A program made the position numbers and the translations under genes. Positions 1 to 7,960 of a DNA stretch of 11,183 nucleotides are shown here, in pieces; the first letter of the stretch is position 1; each line of letters begins with the position of its first letter. The stretch covers positions 1 through 11,183 of the forward strand of contig NWUY0303897468.1 of assembly GCA_004151065.3 (NCBI GenBank), written 5' to 3'. The notes under the pieces are model-generated. The model ran no database searches, was not told where the DNA came from, and worked only from the letters and a program-made list of their open reading frames with translations. Source of the DNA: Larix sibirica. Its lineage: Eukaryota > Streptophyta > Pinopsida > Pinales > Pinaceae.

Positions 1-242
1 AATTTAGAAAAAAAGACTTCATAAATTTTAAGGAAATAAGAAATTTATATATATCATCACTATTTCACATTTTATTGAACTTTTTATAACCAACCTCTCA
101 AATTATCTAAACTTATATTCACTACTTCCATTTATATATATATTATATAAAATTGTATTATAATTTTTTATCCAATTTAACTTTCATAATAATAAAAACT
201 CAAATTTTACCATAACATAATATAACTGTTTATTATTATAAC

Positions 243-261
243 TAAAATAAAATAAAATAAA
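243..261. repeat. Short (TAAAA)n tract
   Basis: Three complete TAAAA units and a partial fourth lie in tandem. This is an ordinary low-complexity tract in AT-rich plant DNA. It could be an old poly(A)-type retrotransposon tail, but nothing upstream in the window supports that. Confidence 0.6.
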
Positions 262-596
262 CCAACAAACATCTCATTATATCATAATCCCATAAATGTC
301 ACTTGTTGGCACACAAGTCACCCTCGAATTAGGGCTATCTCATTTCTCACACGATTTGAAAGTCTTCCCTTTTAGTTACATTGTTTTTGAGTAATTTGAC
401 GTTCCTCCACTTGGTCCAAGTGAATGCAATATCTTTAATATAATTTGTCAAAGGGAGCAACAAGGGCCTATAAACATTTTTAAAATTAACTATTAAAATT
501 CTTTACATGTGGCCGTAGCTTTATCTAAGTCCATACTCACTTATTGAAATAATAATTCCAAAGAACACTAACTTGTCTGTGAGAAATTCAATATTC

Positions 597-840
597 TCAA
601 AATTAATTCATAATCTCTAAGTAACTCCAACCTATTTTCAAGTTATTAATATGTTTCCTTTTTATGGTTAAAAATAAAAATACTTTTAAAATAAATTATA
701 ACAAATTTCTCAAAATATTAATGTACTCCCAAATGACATAATCACCCATTTACATAAGTCAAAATTAATTAACTTCTCAACACTAAATACTTCTACTATA
801 TTTTCAAGTTTCTCAAGTGTTTAATATGTTCATTTTTATT
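597..840. repeat. Degenerate direct repeat pair
   Basis: Two segments, about 597-666 and about 759-840, share the same order of words. Both start with TCAAAATTAATT, pass through a CT-rich middle, and continue with TATTTTCAAGTT, then TTAATATGTT and TTTTTAT. The copies differ by small indels (about 70 and 81 bases). I aligned them by eye. In AT-rich DNA part of this could be chance, so it is only a candidate old duplication. Confidence 0.35.
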
Positions 841-842
841 CA

Positions 843-1215
843 GGAGAGGCAGGTGCGGGAGGGATCATTTTTTATCTAGGAGCAAAAATTGTCAGTTCCT
901 TTGCATGGGGTTTGGGGATAAAATCAAGCAATGAGGCAGAATGGCTATCCCTCCTTCATGACATAGAAATTGCCTTGAATCTAAACATCGCCAAATTTAT
1001 GGTTTTGGGATATTATAGATAAGTCATACAAAAGATGAGAACATTATATGAAAAGGGGCTCCTCGATGCAAAAGGATATATAGCAAAATTGCTCTTCTAA
1101 ATAAACCTTTTGAGGTCTCCTCTGTCACCTGAGGGAGAACAACAGACATGCTGATGATCGGGAAAATCAAGGATCTAAGTTCGTTCTTGGAATGGTGAAA
1201 TATGACAATGGTGAT
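843..1215 (+). pseudogene. LINE ORF2 RNase H domain, 5'-truncated and frameshifted
   Basis: RNase H degrades the RNA strand of RNA/DNA hybrids. Frame 843 reads GEAGAGGI, then SSFAWGLG and NEAEWLSLL, the plant LINE RNase H (RVT_3-like) pattern including the catalytic Glu of NEAE. The first catalytic Asp (FDG in unit C) lies before the truncation point. The second, expected in a GDS motif, is replaced: the sequence reads VLGYYR, so Asp has become Tyr. Stops at 1020-1022 and 1098-1100 (both TAA) fit Gln codons changed by one transition. After one or more indels the frame starting at 1126 reads HLRENNRHADD, the canonical C-terminal H-x-RE-N-x-x-AD motif, and continues to a TAA at 1216-1218. It cannot be functional. 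Confidence 0.82.
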
Positions 1216-1216
1216 T

Positions 1217-1994
1217 AAAAGGTTAAATATGTCCCCTAAGCCCCATGGTAGCATTGGCCGCATTGATGTTGCCACCCTTCAATTGAAACCTTTGAATATG
1301 GATTGGTCTACATTCTCTCGACGATGGGAGATGCGTGGAATTTCACATGGAAAGCCTCCCATATGTCCTTTTGATGGTAGGAGCAATGAAGAAGCCTTTA
1401 ATGCGAACCTTCTCAATGAAGCTTGCACTTATGGGAAGATAAGATTGGTAGAAATGCAAAGGAGTTATGTTACGAGCATCTTTTTTGTTCAAGCAGACAG
1501 GCAAGACAAGGATGCAAAGGACAGTTTGACGCAAAGATCTTGTGAACAGTTGGAAGCCCTTTCTCTTTGGTTTTGGGAGCATGGAGATTCTGACCTCTCG
1601 TGGAACTCAACTCAAGGATCAATGGCAGGTTTAGAAGAAGGATTTTTTTTTTTTGAAGGCTAGTGTAGAAGACTTCAAGCAGCACCTACACAAAGTCTAT
1701 GAAGTTGTTTGCGTTGGGATTAAGGCCAACTAGGAGATTGCTAAGGACTTGAGGTATATTTTGCAACAACTTAGCTATCAAGACTCTCGCATTGATGATT
1801 TGCAGGGTAACCTGAAAGAACTGATGGGCACTGTGGATGTTATTAAAGAATAAATCTTGAAGATGGAAAAAATGACTCAATGCAGTCATTGCCAAGAATC
1901 CCTGGTAGAAGATGTGCACCCAATGGAGGAACTTCAGTTCTACAACCAATTTTGGTCTTCAAGGCAAGCAGGAATAGCAGGGTTTGTCTTTTAA
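1217..1994 (+). pseudogene. Unrecognised coding stretch after RNase H, coiled-coil-like
   Basis: I do not recognise this protein. A frame open from 1202 to 1663 follows the RNase H tail and begins in overlap with it. It contains the words MDWSTFSRRWEMRG, NEACTYGKIRLVEMQ and LSLWFWEHGDSDLSW. A run of 12 T (1643-1654) then coincides with a +1 frame change. The next frame (from about 1656 to TAA at 1992-1994) carries ASVEDFKQHLHKVYEV, then a segment of about 50 residues with hydrophobic residues at heptad-like spacing, consistent with a coiled coil, then a CSHC pair. Two internal stops (TAG 1731-1733, TAA 1851-1853) fit decayed Gln codons. Its position between RNase H and the 3' tail suggests a C-terminal extension of ORF2 or a third ORF; host-derived sequence is the alternative. 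Confidence 0.5.
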
Positions 1995-2100
1995 TTGGTT
2001 TTTTGAATGTTTTTAATGTATTTTGCTTAACCTTCAGTTTGTAAGGGTATATCCCTCCTCTGTCATGGTGAAATCTAGGAAGCAGATTAAAAACTTTTGT
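1995..2100 (+). other. Putative LINE 3' untranslated tail of unit A
   Basis: After the stop at 1992-1994 the strand becomes T-rich (TTGGTTTTTTGAATG), passes CTTAACCTTCAGTTTG, and reaches GGGTATATCCCTCC, then ATTAAAAAC. T-rich sequence ending in a GGGTA-TCCC-like block and a short A-rich end resembles the 3' ends of many plant LINEs, as I know the family. There is no clear long poly(A) tail, so the exact end is uncertain. Confidence 0.4.
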
Positions 2101-2281
2101 AGATCCAAGCTAGTGCAAATTTTGGTTATTTCCTCTCATACTGCTACAAAACTCACAGTTCTCCTTATGTTTTTGTAATGAATGGTTGTGCACAGCCTTT
2201 TGATGAGGTGATGATGGTGGAGATCATAGCACCAAAGATAACCCATCTACATTCACTATATGAAAATATGTGGTTATTTGT
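2101..2281. other. Junction between units A and B
   Basis: I see no recognisable domain here. Short readable stretches on the + strand near 2235-2280 may be the decayed N-terminal part of unit B ORF1, since the DUF4283 match begins directly after it. The true border between the two units lies somewhere in this interval. Confidence 0.4.
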
Positions 2282-2806
2282 AAATTTAATGGGTATTGGT
2301 TTCCTACATTGTCTTTATACCAATGGATCCATTTGACTTTCACATAGAAGTGTGATCTCTTTATGTGATCCAAAGTTTTTTTATTGTACAGTCTTACAAT
2401 CATATTGATTATCATAAAGTTCTTAAGAAGGTCCCTGGTATTGGGGAAGTGTGAGACTTTTTATAACCCCTTGGTTCCCAAATTTGATCCTAACTCTATG
2501 TTAGTTACTAGAATACCAACTTGGGTTCGCCTTCAAAAAATTTCCTTACATTTTTGGCAATGATCCATTTTTTAGGATATTGGAAATACTTTGGGAACTT
2601 ACTTAAAATCAGATATTGAGAGAATTGTAGCAATATTGTGCACATGTGTGCATATCCATGTTGAGATAGACATTAGTAAGGGTATTTTGGAGAAAATGAT
2701 TCTCAAATGAAAAAAATGTACACAGGTATTGGATTATGAGAACATGACATTCAAGTGAAGGATATCTCAACTTCCAAGACCTCTTAAATCTTCTTATCCC
2801 CATGCT
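2282..2806 (+). pseudogene. LINE ORF1 relic: DUF4283 with destroyed zinc knuckle
   Basis: Plant LINE ORF1 proteins bind element RNA through DUF4283 and a CCHC knuckle. The frame at 2282 reads KFNGYW then QWIHLTFT, with stops at 2345-2347 and 2366-2368. A second frame from 2427 reads EGPWYWGSVRLFITPWFP. From 2483 the first frame resumes with FDPNSM, then IPTWVRL, SLHFW, DIGNTLGTYLKSD, VEIDISKG and LDYENMTFK. These follow the DUF4283 order seen in unit C (FDPEKG, VPIWVCL, PLHCW, AIGNSLGKYI, VEVDLEKG, VDYEQFPFK). In-frame stops follow at 2561, 2573, 2708 and 2756. The knuckle positions (2756, 2765, 2780, 2795) keep CX2CX4HX4C spacing but read stop, Ser, Pro and Tyr. The assignment is secure; the gene is dead. 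Confidence 0.85.
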
Positions 2807-3364
2807 TGATCTTATCCTCCAATGTAAAATGGGACCAAATCAAAACCAAAGAGATGAAAATTTTTAGAGGAAACGATGTTGGATAATGACACTAATCATA
2901 ATGAGGTAAATTGGAAGTCTCAATTTTCAATTTGGGAAACCACTCATATCTAAGAGGATAAAGAGAAGATATGAATATGTCAGAATCCAATCCTATCTCA
3001 AAGGATAGAGTAGAAGATATGGAAATAGGGATTTCACCCTCAACGAAGGTAGTTATACTTGAAGCCCCTCTAGGTGGAACAAAGAGACCTCACAAAATCG
3101 ATACCTTTAGTTCCACTTAGGTTGCAATCCAAATAGAACTAGAGGGATAGTTCCAACAAAATCCCCTACATATCCTCAACAAGAAAGTAGCATTTCTCTT
3201 AGACCAATCCATTGCACAATTAAAGGTGCAATGGAAGCATTTTTGTCCAGATTAAGCTACATGTAAAATGGTGGATGCCATTAAAGAGGCATATCCATTA
3301 TTGTTACAAACTTAAAGCACTATTTAAAAGGAAAAGAAAGTCGAGGAGGGTGTTAACTCCAAGG
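2807..3364 (+). pseudogene. Degenerate ORF1 C-terminal tail of unit B
   Basis: No domain is recognisable here. Its position between the ORF1 knuckle and the ORF2 start, and its length, match the low-complexity charged tail of ORF1 in unit C (6624-7229). Short polar and Lys/Glu-rich readings occur on the + strand, the clearest being EKKVEEGVNSKGKGN ending at 3375, directly before the putative ORF2 start. Stops occur in all frames. The call rests mainly on position. Confidence 0.4.
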
Positions 3365-3375
3365 GGAAGGGGAAT

Positions 3376-3417
3376 GTAATATCATGGTTTCAACCCTTTG
3401 GAAGTCCTAACGCTTGA
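3376..3417 (+). pseudogene. Possible ORF2 N-terminal relic of unit B
   Basis: This frame reads VISWFQPFGSPNA then TGA at 3415-3417. Plant LINE ORF2 proteins usually begin with an endonuclease strand of the form ISWNCRGLGSPNA. The VISW, the Gly-Ser-Pro-Asn-Ala end and the distance to ORF1 all fit, but the middle (FQPF) does not and appears to lack one codon. The next 100 bases contain LNLVKGSKAN at about 3483-3512, which resembles what follows in that domain. This is suggestive only. Confidence 0.35.
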
Positions 3418-3419
3418 TT

Positions 3420-5775
3420 ATGTATATGTTGTAATTATCCTTCCATTACTATGTGATTTTGAAAAACATATAGATGTGATCATTTTGAATTTGGTGAAAG
3501 GTTCCAAGGCTAACTAATGCAAAACACCTAAGGGACTATGAATTCCCTAGAGGGGAAAATTAAGGTGGTTTCCAAAGGGATTAAGAATGTCTCATGATAT
3601 TCCCATATCCTATCTATAACCATCTTCCATGTGATTGGCATAGTTTTCATTTCTTCCTATTTTTTATGCAATTAAAGTAGGATCCATGTTAAATGAGTTA
3701 ATTATCTCAAGTAACTATCTCCTACACTTACCTCCTACTTTCAAGTAACCAACTCCCACGTACAGGGAACCAAGAAAGGAGTGGAGAGAGAGTATTCATT
3801 CTCATTCCTTCATTCATGAAAATTCAAATTAAGAGGGGACAACTTGAGGAAAATACTTCTTGAAATGCAAAGGTGGATTTCCATCAAGAAAAAAACATCT
3901 CAACTCTTGTATGAGTCATGAGGAAATGGAGGAAGGATTGTTATGTGATATTAGACACCGAGAATGAGTAGGAAATGTCCTTTTAAATTGTTGAATTTTG
4001 TGGAGATATCCAACAGTAAAATATGTTGTCCAAGGAGCATAATACTATTGAAGGTTCAATATGAAAGAATATAGTGATAAGAACCTTGCTACTGATACTG
4101 AAGAGCACATGGAAGACAGATAATCCTATAAGATTGGAAAGAAGTGAAGGGAGTGCCTTCATGTTTTGTATGGGGTAGTAGAGTGGGTGCCAAATCTAGT
4201 ATGTGTAAAGAATTAATTATAGAACTCAGCAATGACTCTCTTGGTGGATCTTGGAAGTTTTTGGTAAAGGAAAGACTGACTTGATGTCATAAAATCATCT
4301 TCTTCACCTTGGAGATTTCATAGGCCAACACGGGCATGGAATCCAAAGAATATTTTCCTATGATTGGGAGGGAAATGGTGCACACCTAGTTAGTTTCCTT
4401 GGAACTCAACTTGTGAATACAATAAGTATTATAGCTTTAATTTGGGATTTCTTATTAAGATCTTGATTACAAATCTATGCTAATATAAATAAATGCAAAT
4501 TGGATTCTATGGGTGTGTTGAATTGTTATTTCCAAATTTATTGTGAACTTATATGTAAATATCTTGTAAGTCTTGTTAATTATAATAAATATGATATCCA
4601 TCAAGAATGATAATAGGAGCATGAATACATGTAAGTGGAAATCACTATAGAAATTTGCAGACTTAATCATGTCAATGAACTCTTAAAATAATATGGATAT
4701 TTTGGTAATACGTGAAAAAACTCTATGCACGATGAAACTTCATTGATGTATTTCGCATCCATGAGTCTTCAGTTGTTCTTTTCATAATTCCTTAAAAAAA
4801 TAGTATATAGGACAATCTGAAAACTTGATTATATAACTTCAAGAGTGACTTGCATTATTGATAAATTGAATAAATAAAAGTTAAATAGTATTTATTCCAT
4901 CTACCATATTAAACACAAGTGAGCTTCTAGTCTATGTATCATGGTACTACAAGAAAGCTTCATTATATCATGTCTTTCTCAAAAATAATTACAAAAATAA
5001 TTGCAATGAACTCAAGCTTTGAGAGAACAATTTGCAAGTATGAGAAGGAATCAATAAGATTCGATAGGTGGCCCTTGAAGTACTACATAACACCAAAAAC
5101 CTTTTCATTCTAAAGAATGGTTTCGACCCTAGTTAATCTCATCATATCCTCCCCTTGGTTCTAGAATTGGTGCTTTTCTTGTGATTAAAGTCACATAGGC
5201 ATACATATTTTTGAGAATTTTGTTCCACTTTACTGTGATTATTTTCCCATGACAGGAATAGTTCATTAGCATAGCATAATTTGGACTCTAGCTTATGAAT
5301 TCACAAAGAAGCCTTAATTATGGGTTGTTGGTAGGTTTGAGTCTTCAAATTCCTATAAAGACATAACATGTCCTCTGTAAAACTATAGTTGTGGAAGTTG
5401 CAATATGCAAGTAGCTAATCAACATGTATGTTGATGGCATGGGTTGAACTCTAAACATCCATTTATACATGTCGTTTGCCACTATAGTATCTTCCCCTAT
5501 AAGATATAACGTTGGAAACAACATTATCTCCATAACTTTTACCTTGCCAAGTTGATGGTTTTTGTGCATTCTCTCCTATATGTGTTACTCTTTCTATTGA
5601 GCCATATCTGCCTATTAACTAATTGGTGAAGTGCATTGAATTTTTTTTTCCTTAGTTACAGTTCTTTAAATGGAAGGAAAAAGGCCACTTATATGAGCAT
5701 TTTGTTTTCAACATAGGCCAATGCAAATGGGATTAATAAAAGTACTTGGAAGGATAATAACTATTGAATCATTGG
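3420..5775. other. AT-rich DNA with no assignable gene
   Basis: I read both strands and found no domain I can defend. The first part may be endonuclease-region decay of unit B. Beyond about 3600 no GDFN, SDH, FADD or other LINE landmark appears at a plausible spacing. Open stretches are short: the longest on the minus strand is about 74 codons at 5345-5569, with no recognised motif. On the minus strand near 5090-5200 a reading ending LEPRGGYDEIN, followed by AT-rich sequence, vaguely recalls the end of a Gypsy-type polyprotein running into an LTR, but no primer-binding site, polypurine tract or second LTR was found. No RNA gene was seen. Confidence 0.5.
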
Positions 5776-5872
5776 CTCTGTGGTTGGTGAACCCTATCCC
5801 CCTTCTTCAGGCGTGAACAATTCGGCTGCATGCCCGCGGGATCCTCCTGCGCAGGCCACCCTTCGTTCTGCC

Positions 5873-7229
5873 ATGGATCCTCCACCTGCTCCTTCCTCGA
5901 AGGATGGTAGGTGTCTTCTGGATGCCGCATTACGCTCTCTGGTGGATTCCACTCCCCCCAAATCCTCCTCGCTTGACCCTTCAGATGCTAGCTTCATCAA
6001 GAGAGACGTTGCTCCTCGCATTTGAGATCCTGTCGGAAGCTTCCAAGTTGAAAGCCCTCACTCTGAGTGAACGTGGTTTGACTGGGCAGTTCACCGGAAT
6101 CTGGCAGTCTCCTAAATCAATGGATGTCGAGATTAATAAGAACTGGATTCCTCTGATAACTGAGGGTTTGTAGCATTGTTTTTGTGGTAAGGGATTCTTC
6201 ACCTTTTTGTTTGAAAATAAAGTTGACAGGGATCTTATTTTTAGAAGCAGCCCGTATTTCATGGGCCCTCGCGACATGTATCTAAACAGATGGAGCTTAT
6301 CCTTTGACCCTGAGAAGGGCGTGCCTTCTACGGTCCCAATCTGGGTTTGCCTTCCCCATTTTCCTTTACACTGCTGGAATGATGAAACCCTACAAGCTAT
6401 CGGAAACTCCCTCGGGAAATATATTGATCAATCTGAGCCAAAAGGGCCCTTGTTCTCTTGTGTAAGAATCTGTGTAGAAGTAGATTTGGAAAAAGGTTTA
6501 CCGGAGGCAATCAACCTATTTATGGATGGGTGGGAGCATATGCAGAAAGTTGACTACGAGCAATTTCCATTCAAATGCAAAAAGTGCCATGAATACGGAC
6601 ATTTTGTAAAAAAATTTCCTTAGGAAGCTCAAGAAGCTCCTGAAAAATTACAAGAAGAAGGTTAACAGCAAATTAAAAAAGGAAGGAAAATAACTGCAGC
6701 AACCCACCCACCTAAGGGGCCTCAATCAAGAACCAGCAAAGAAACCATTTAGGAAGCAAAAGAAGACTCTACTAGCAATAGATTTCAGGATCTACCTTTA
6801 GAAGAAGGAGAAATCCCAGTCTTGCAAGCAATCCCATTGGAGACAGAAACGGAAGAAACCCTCAATCCTGATATCATCTCTCCCTCCTCTCCCAGAGAGG
6901 AGAAGATTGGTGTTGCCATTGGTGGTTCTAGCACTCCTGGAAGTTCATGGGCAGACAAGCTAAAGAAAATCAAAATTGTTCCGCTCATCTCGTCTCTGGA
7001 TAATACCTTTTCATCAGAATCCCTCAAAGATATTGATATGGTGCAGCTGCCAAACACTAGAGGTAGGAAGTCACAAAGGTATCACAGAGAACTTGAGGCA
7101 GAAAGAGAGATAGAAATGGGAAGAGAAAAAATCCTGGAAGAAACGAAATTGCTTCAGAATTCCAAATCTCAAAGCGGGGTTAAACATGATGGTAGATCTC
7201 AAGCAGGATCTCTCTCGGTTAAGAAGTAA
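5873..7229 (+). pseudogene. LINE ORF1: DUF4283 and zinc-knuckle RNA-binding protein
   Basis: This would coat the element RNA in the ribonucleoprotein. ATG 5873 begins a Pro/Ser-rich N-terminus in one frame to a stop near 6025. The rest lies in another frame from about 6015, so an indel occurred near 6000-6030; the start is therefore uncertain. DUF4283 spans about 6060-6570: LTGQFTGIWQSP, GFFTFLFENKVDRDLIF, FDPEKG, VPIWVCLPHFPLHCW, VRICVEVDLEKGLPEAI. The knuckle at 6576-6617 reads CKKCHEYGHFVKKF, with Phe in place of the last Cys. A polar tail (LEEGEIP, SSWADKLKKIKI, ELEAEREIEMGREK) runs to TAA 7227-7229. In-frame stops are TAG 6171, TAG 6621, TAA 6663 and TAG 6750, all one transition from Gln codons. 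The stop overlaps the ORF2 start. Confidence 0.9.
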
Positions 7230-7231
7230 TG
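7227..7231 (+). promoter_or_regulatory. TAATG overlap of ORF1 stop and ORF2 start
   Basis: The ORF1 stop TAA (7227-7229) shares its last A with the ORF2 ATG (7229-7231). ORF2 begins exactly there with MKAVSW, the conserved first strand of the endonuclease, so the start is well supported. In the silkworm element SART1 a UAAUG junction is known to support ORF2 translation by termination and reinitiation. The same mechanism here is inference from the arrangement. Confidence 0.6.
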
Positions 7232-7960
7232 AAAGCAGTCTCTTGGAAATGTAGGGGTCTCGGAGGTTTGAACAAAATCAAAGCTATCAAAGATATGATA
7301 AAATCCGAAAAACCTAATCTTATGCTAATCCAAGAGACTAAAATGTTGGACATGGAGGTCATGACCCTCTCACACTCCATCTGGAAGGAATGCCATGGCA
7401 AATCTCTTAGTGCTCGTGGAGCATCTGGGGGAATTGCTACCCTAATCTCTCAAAAATTCTCATTAATATCTACCAAGGCGAATCAACACTGGTTGCTAAC
7501 TGAAATACAGGAGAAAGATAGCAACAATCTCTTCTTCATCTGCAATGTCTACGGTCCCACTCATTACAAGGACAAGGCCAAATTTTGGGAAGATCTCAAC
7601 AATCTAAAGGATAATTTGAACGGAAAAAATATCATCATTGCTGGAGATTTTAATGCCACAAAATCTCAACGGGAGAAGCGTGGAGGTAGTATTGTTCGAG
7701 ACCCATTCGGAGAAAAGATGGAAGACTTAATTGTTGATCTCGATCTGATGGACATTCCTCTGAGAAACGGAAAATATACCTAGAATAACAGAATATGTGG
7801 AACAGGACACATCGCGGCTAAGTTGGATCAGTTTCTGGTAAGCTCCTCCTTTTTTCTCTCTGATCTCATTGCCTGTTTTCACTCCCTACCCTCTGTCGCT
7901 TCCGATCATAAGCCCATTGCCTTATCCCTCACCTCTCCTGAAAACTTTGGCCCTATCCCC
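7229..7960 (+). other. ORF2 AP-like endonuclease domain
   Basis: This is an Exo_endo_phos-family domain, which makes the first-strand nick for target-primed reverse transcription. Landmarks in order: SWKCRGLGG (residues 5-13), LIQETKM with the metal-binding Glu at residue 36, GASGGIATL, VYGPTHY, IIIAGDFNAT with Asp 140 and Asn 142, then after the stop at 7781 KLDQFLVSS and SVASDHKPI with the Asp-His pair at 226-227. The usual Asn of SWNCRG is Lys here (7247-7249), which should damage the active site. The other catalytic positions are kept. Confidence 0.9.

Larger units (their letters stand above)
1..842. other. AT-rich intergenic DNA, no gene seen
   Basis: This stretch is strongly AT-rich on both strands and has frequent stops in all six frames. 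I found no protein motif, no tRNA or rRNA signature and no LTR-like terminal pair. It holds a short AAAAT tract and a degenerate direct repeat, listed separately. It ends in a pyrimidine-rich run and TTCAG, directly before the LINE RNase H fragment that starts at 843. It is best read as the flank of that insertion. Confidence 0.6.
843..2100 (+). mobile_element. Unit A: 5'-truncated plant LINE (3' part)
   Basis: This is the 3' portion of a plant L1-type retrotransposon. It opens inside the RNase H domain of ORF2, carries the RNase H tail, then a long further coding stretch to the stop at 1992-1994, then a T-rich tail containing GGGTATATCCCTCC. Loss of the 5' part is usual for LINE copies because target-primed reverse transcription often stops early. 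The 5' limit (841-843) is fairly sharp. The 3' limit is a guess placed near the A-rich ATTAAAAAC at about 2086-2094. I could not find a convincing target-site duplication. The short RNase H overlap with unit C shows roughly 40% identical residues by eye, so it belongs to a related but different family. Confidence 0.7.
2240..3420 (+). mobile_element. Unit B: heavily decayed plant LINE (ORF1 and start of ORF2)
   Basis: This second LINE relic is recognisable by a DUF4283 domain and a zinc-knuckle remnant (2282-2806), an ORF1 tail with charged low-complexity sequence, and a likely ORF2 start near 3376. The distance from the end of the knuckle to the ORF2 start is about 580 bases, close to about 610 in unit C, which supports reading the two parts as one element. 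Stops and frame changes are far more frequent than in unit C, so this copy is older or less constrained. Its downstream limit is unknown: ORF2 matches fade after about 3420. Neither terminus nor a target-site duplication could be placed. Confidence 0.65.

Noticed and set aside
1024-1275. 83-codon minus-strand open frame
   Set aside because: It is antisense to the RNase H tail and the start of the extension, which carry a recognisable + strand motif.
4305-4345. GDF reading near 4305 as unit B endonuclease GDFN motif
   Set aside because: It lies about 930 bases after the putative ORF2 start, versus about 417 in unit C, and the residues that follow do not match the family.
5090-5200. Possible Gypsy polyprotein end and LTR on the minus strand
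   Set aside because: The resemblance is a few residues only. No polypurine tract, TG...CA ends, primer-binding site or partner LTR was found, so it is not annotated as a feature.
5345-5569. 74-codon minus-strand open frame
   Set aside because: It has no recognised motif, no conserved neighbour and no supporting context; this length is expected by chance in 11 kb.
5794-6277. Overlapping minus-strand open frames under the ORF1 N-terminus
   Set aside because: They mirror the GC-richer Pro/Ser-coding + strand. Their Gly/Glu-rich readings have no family resemblance, and DUF4283 on the + strand explains the region.
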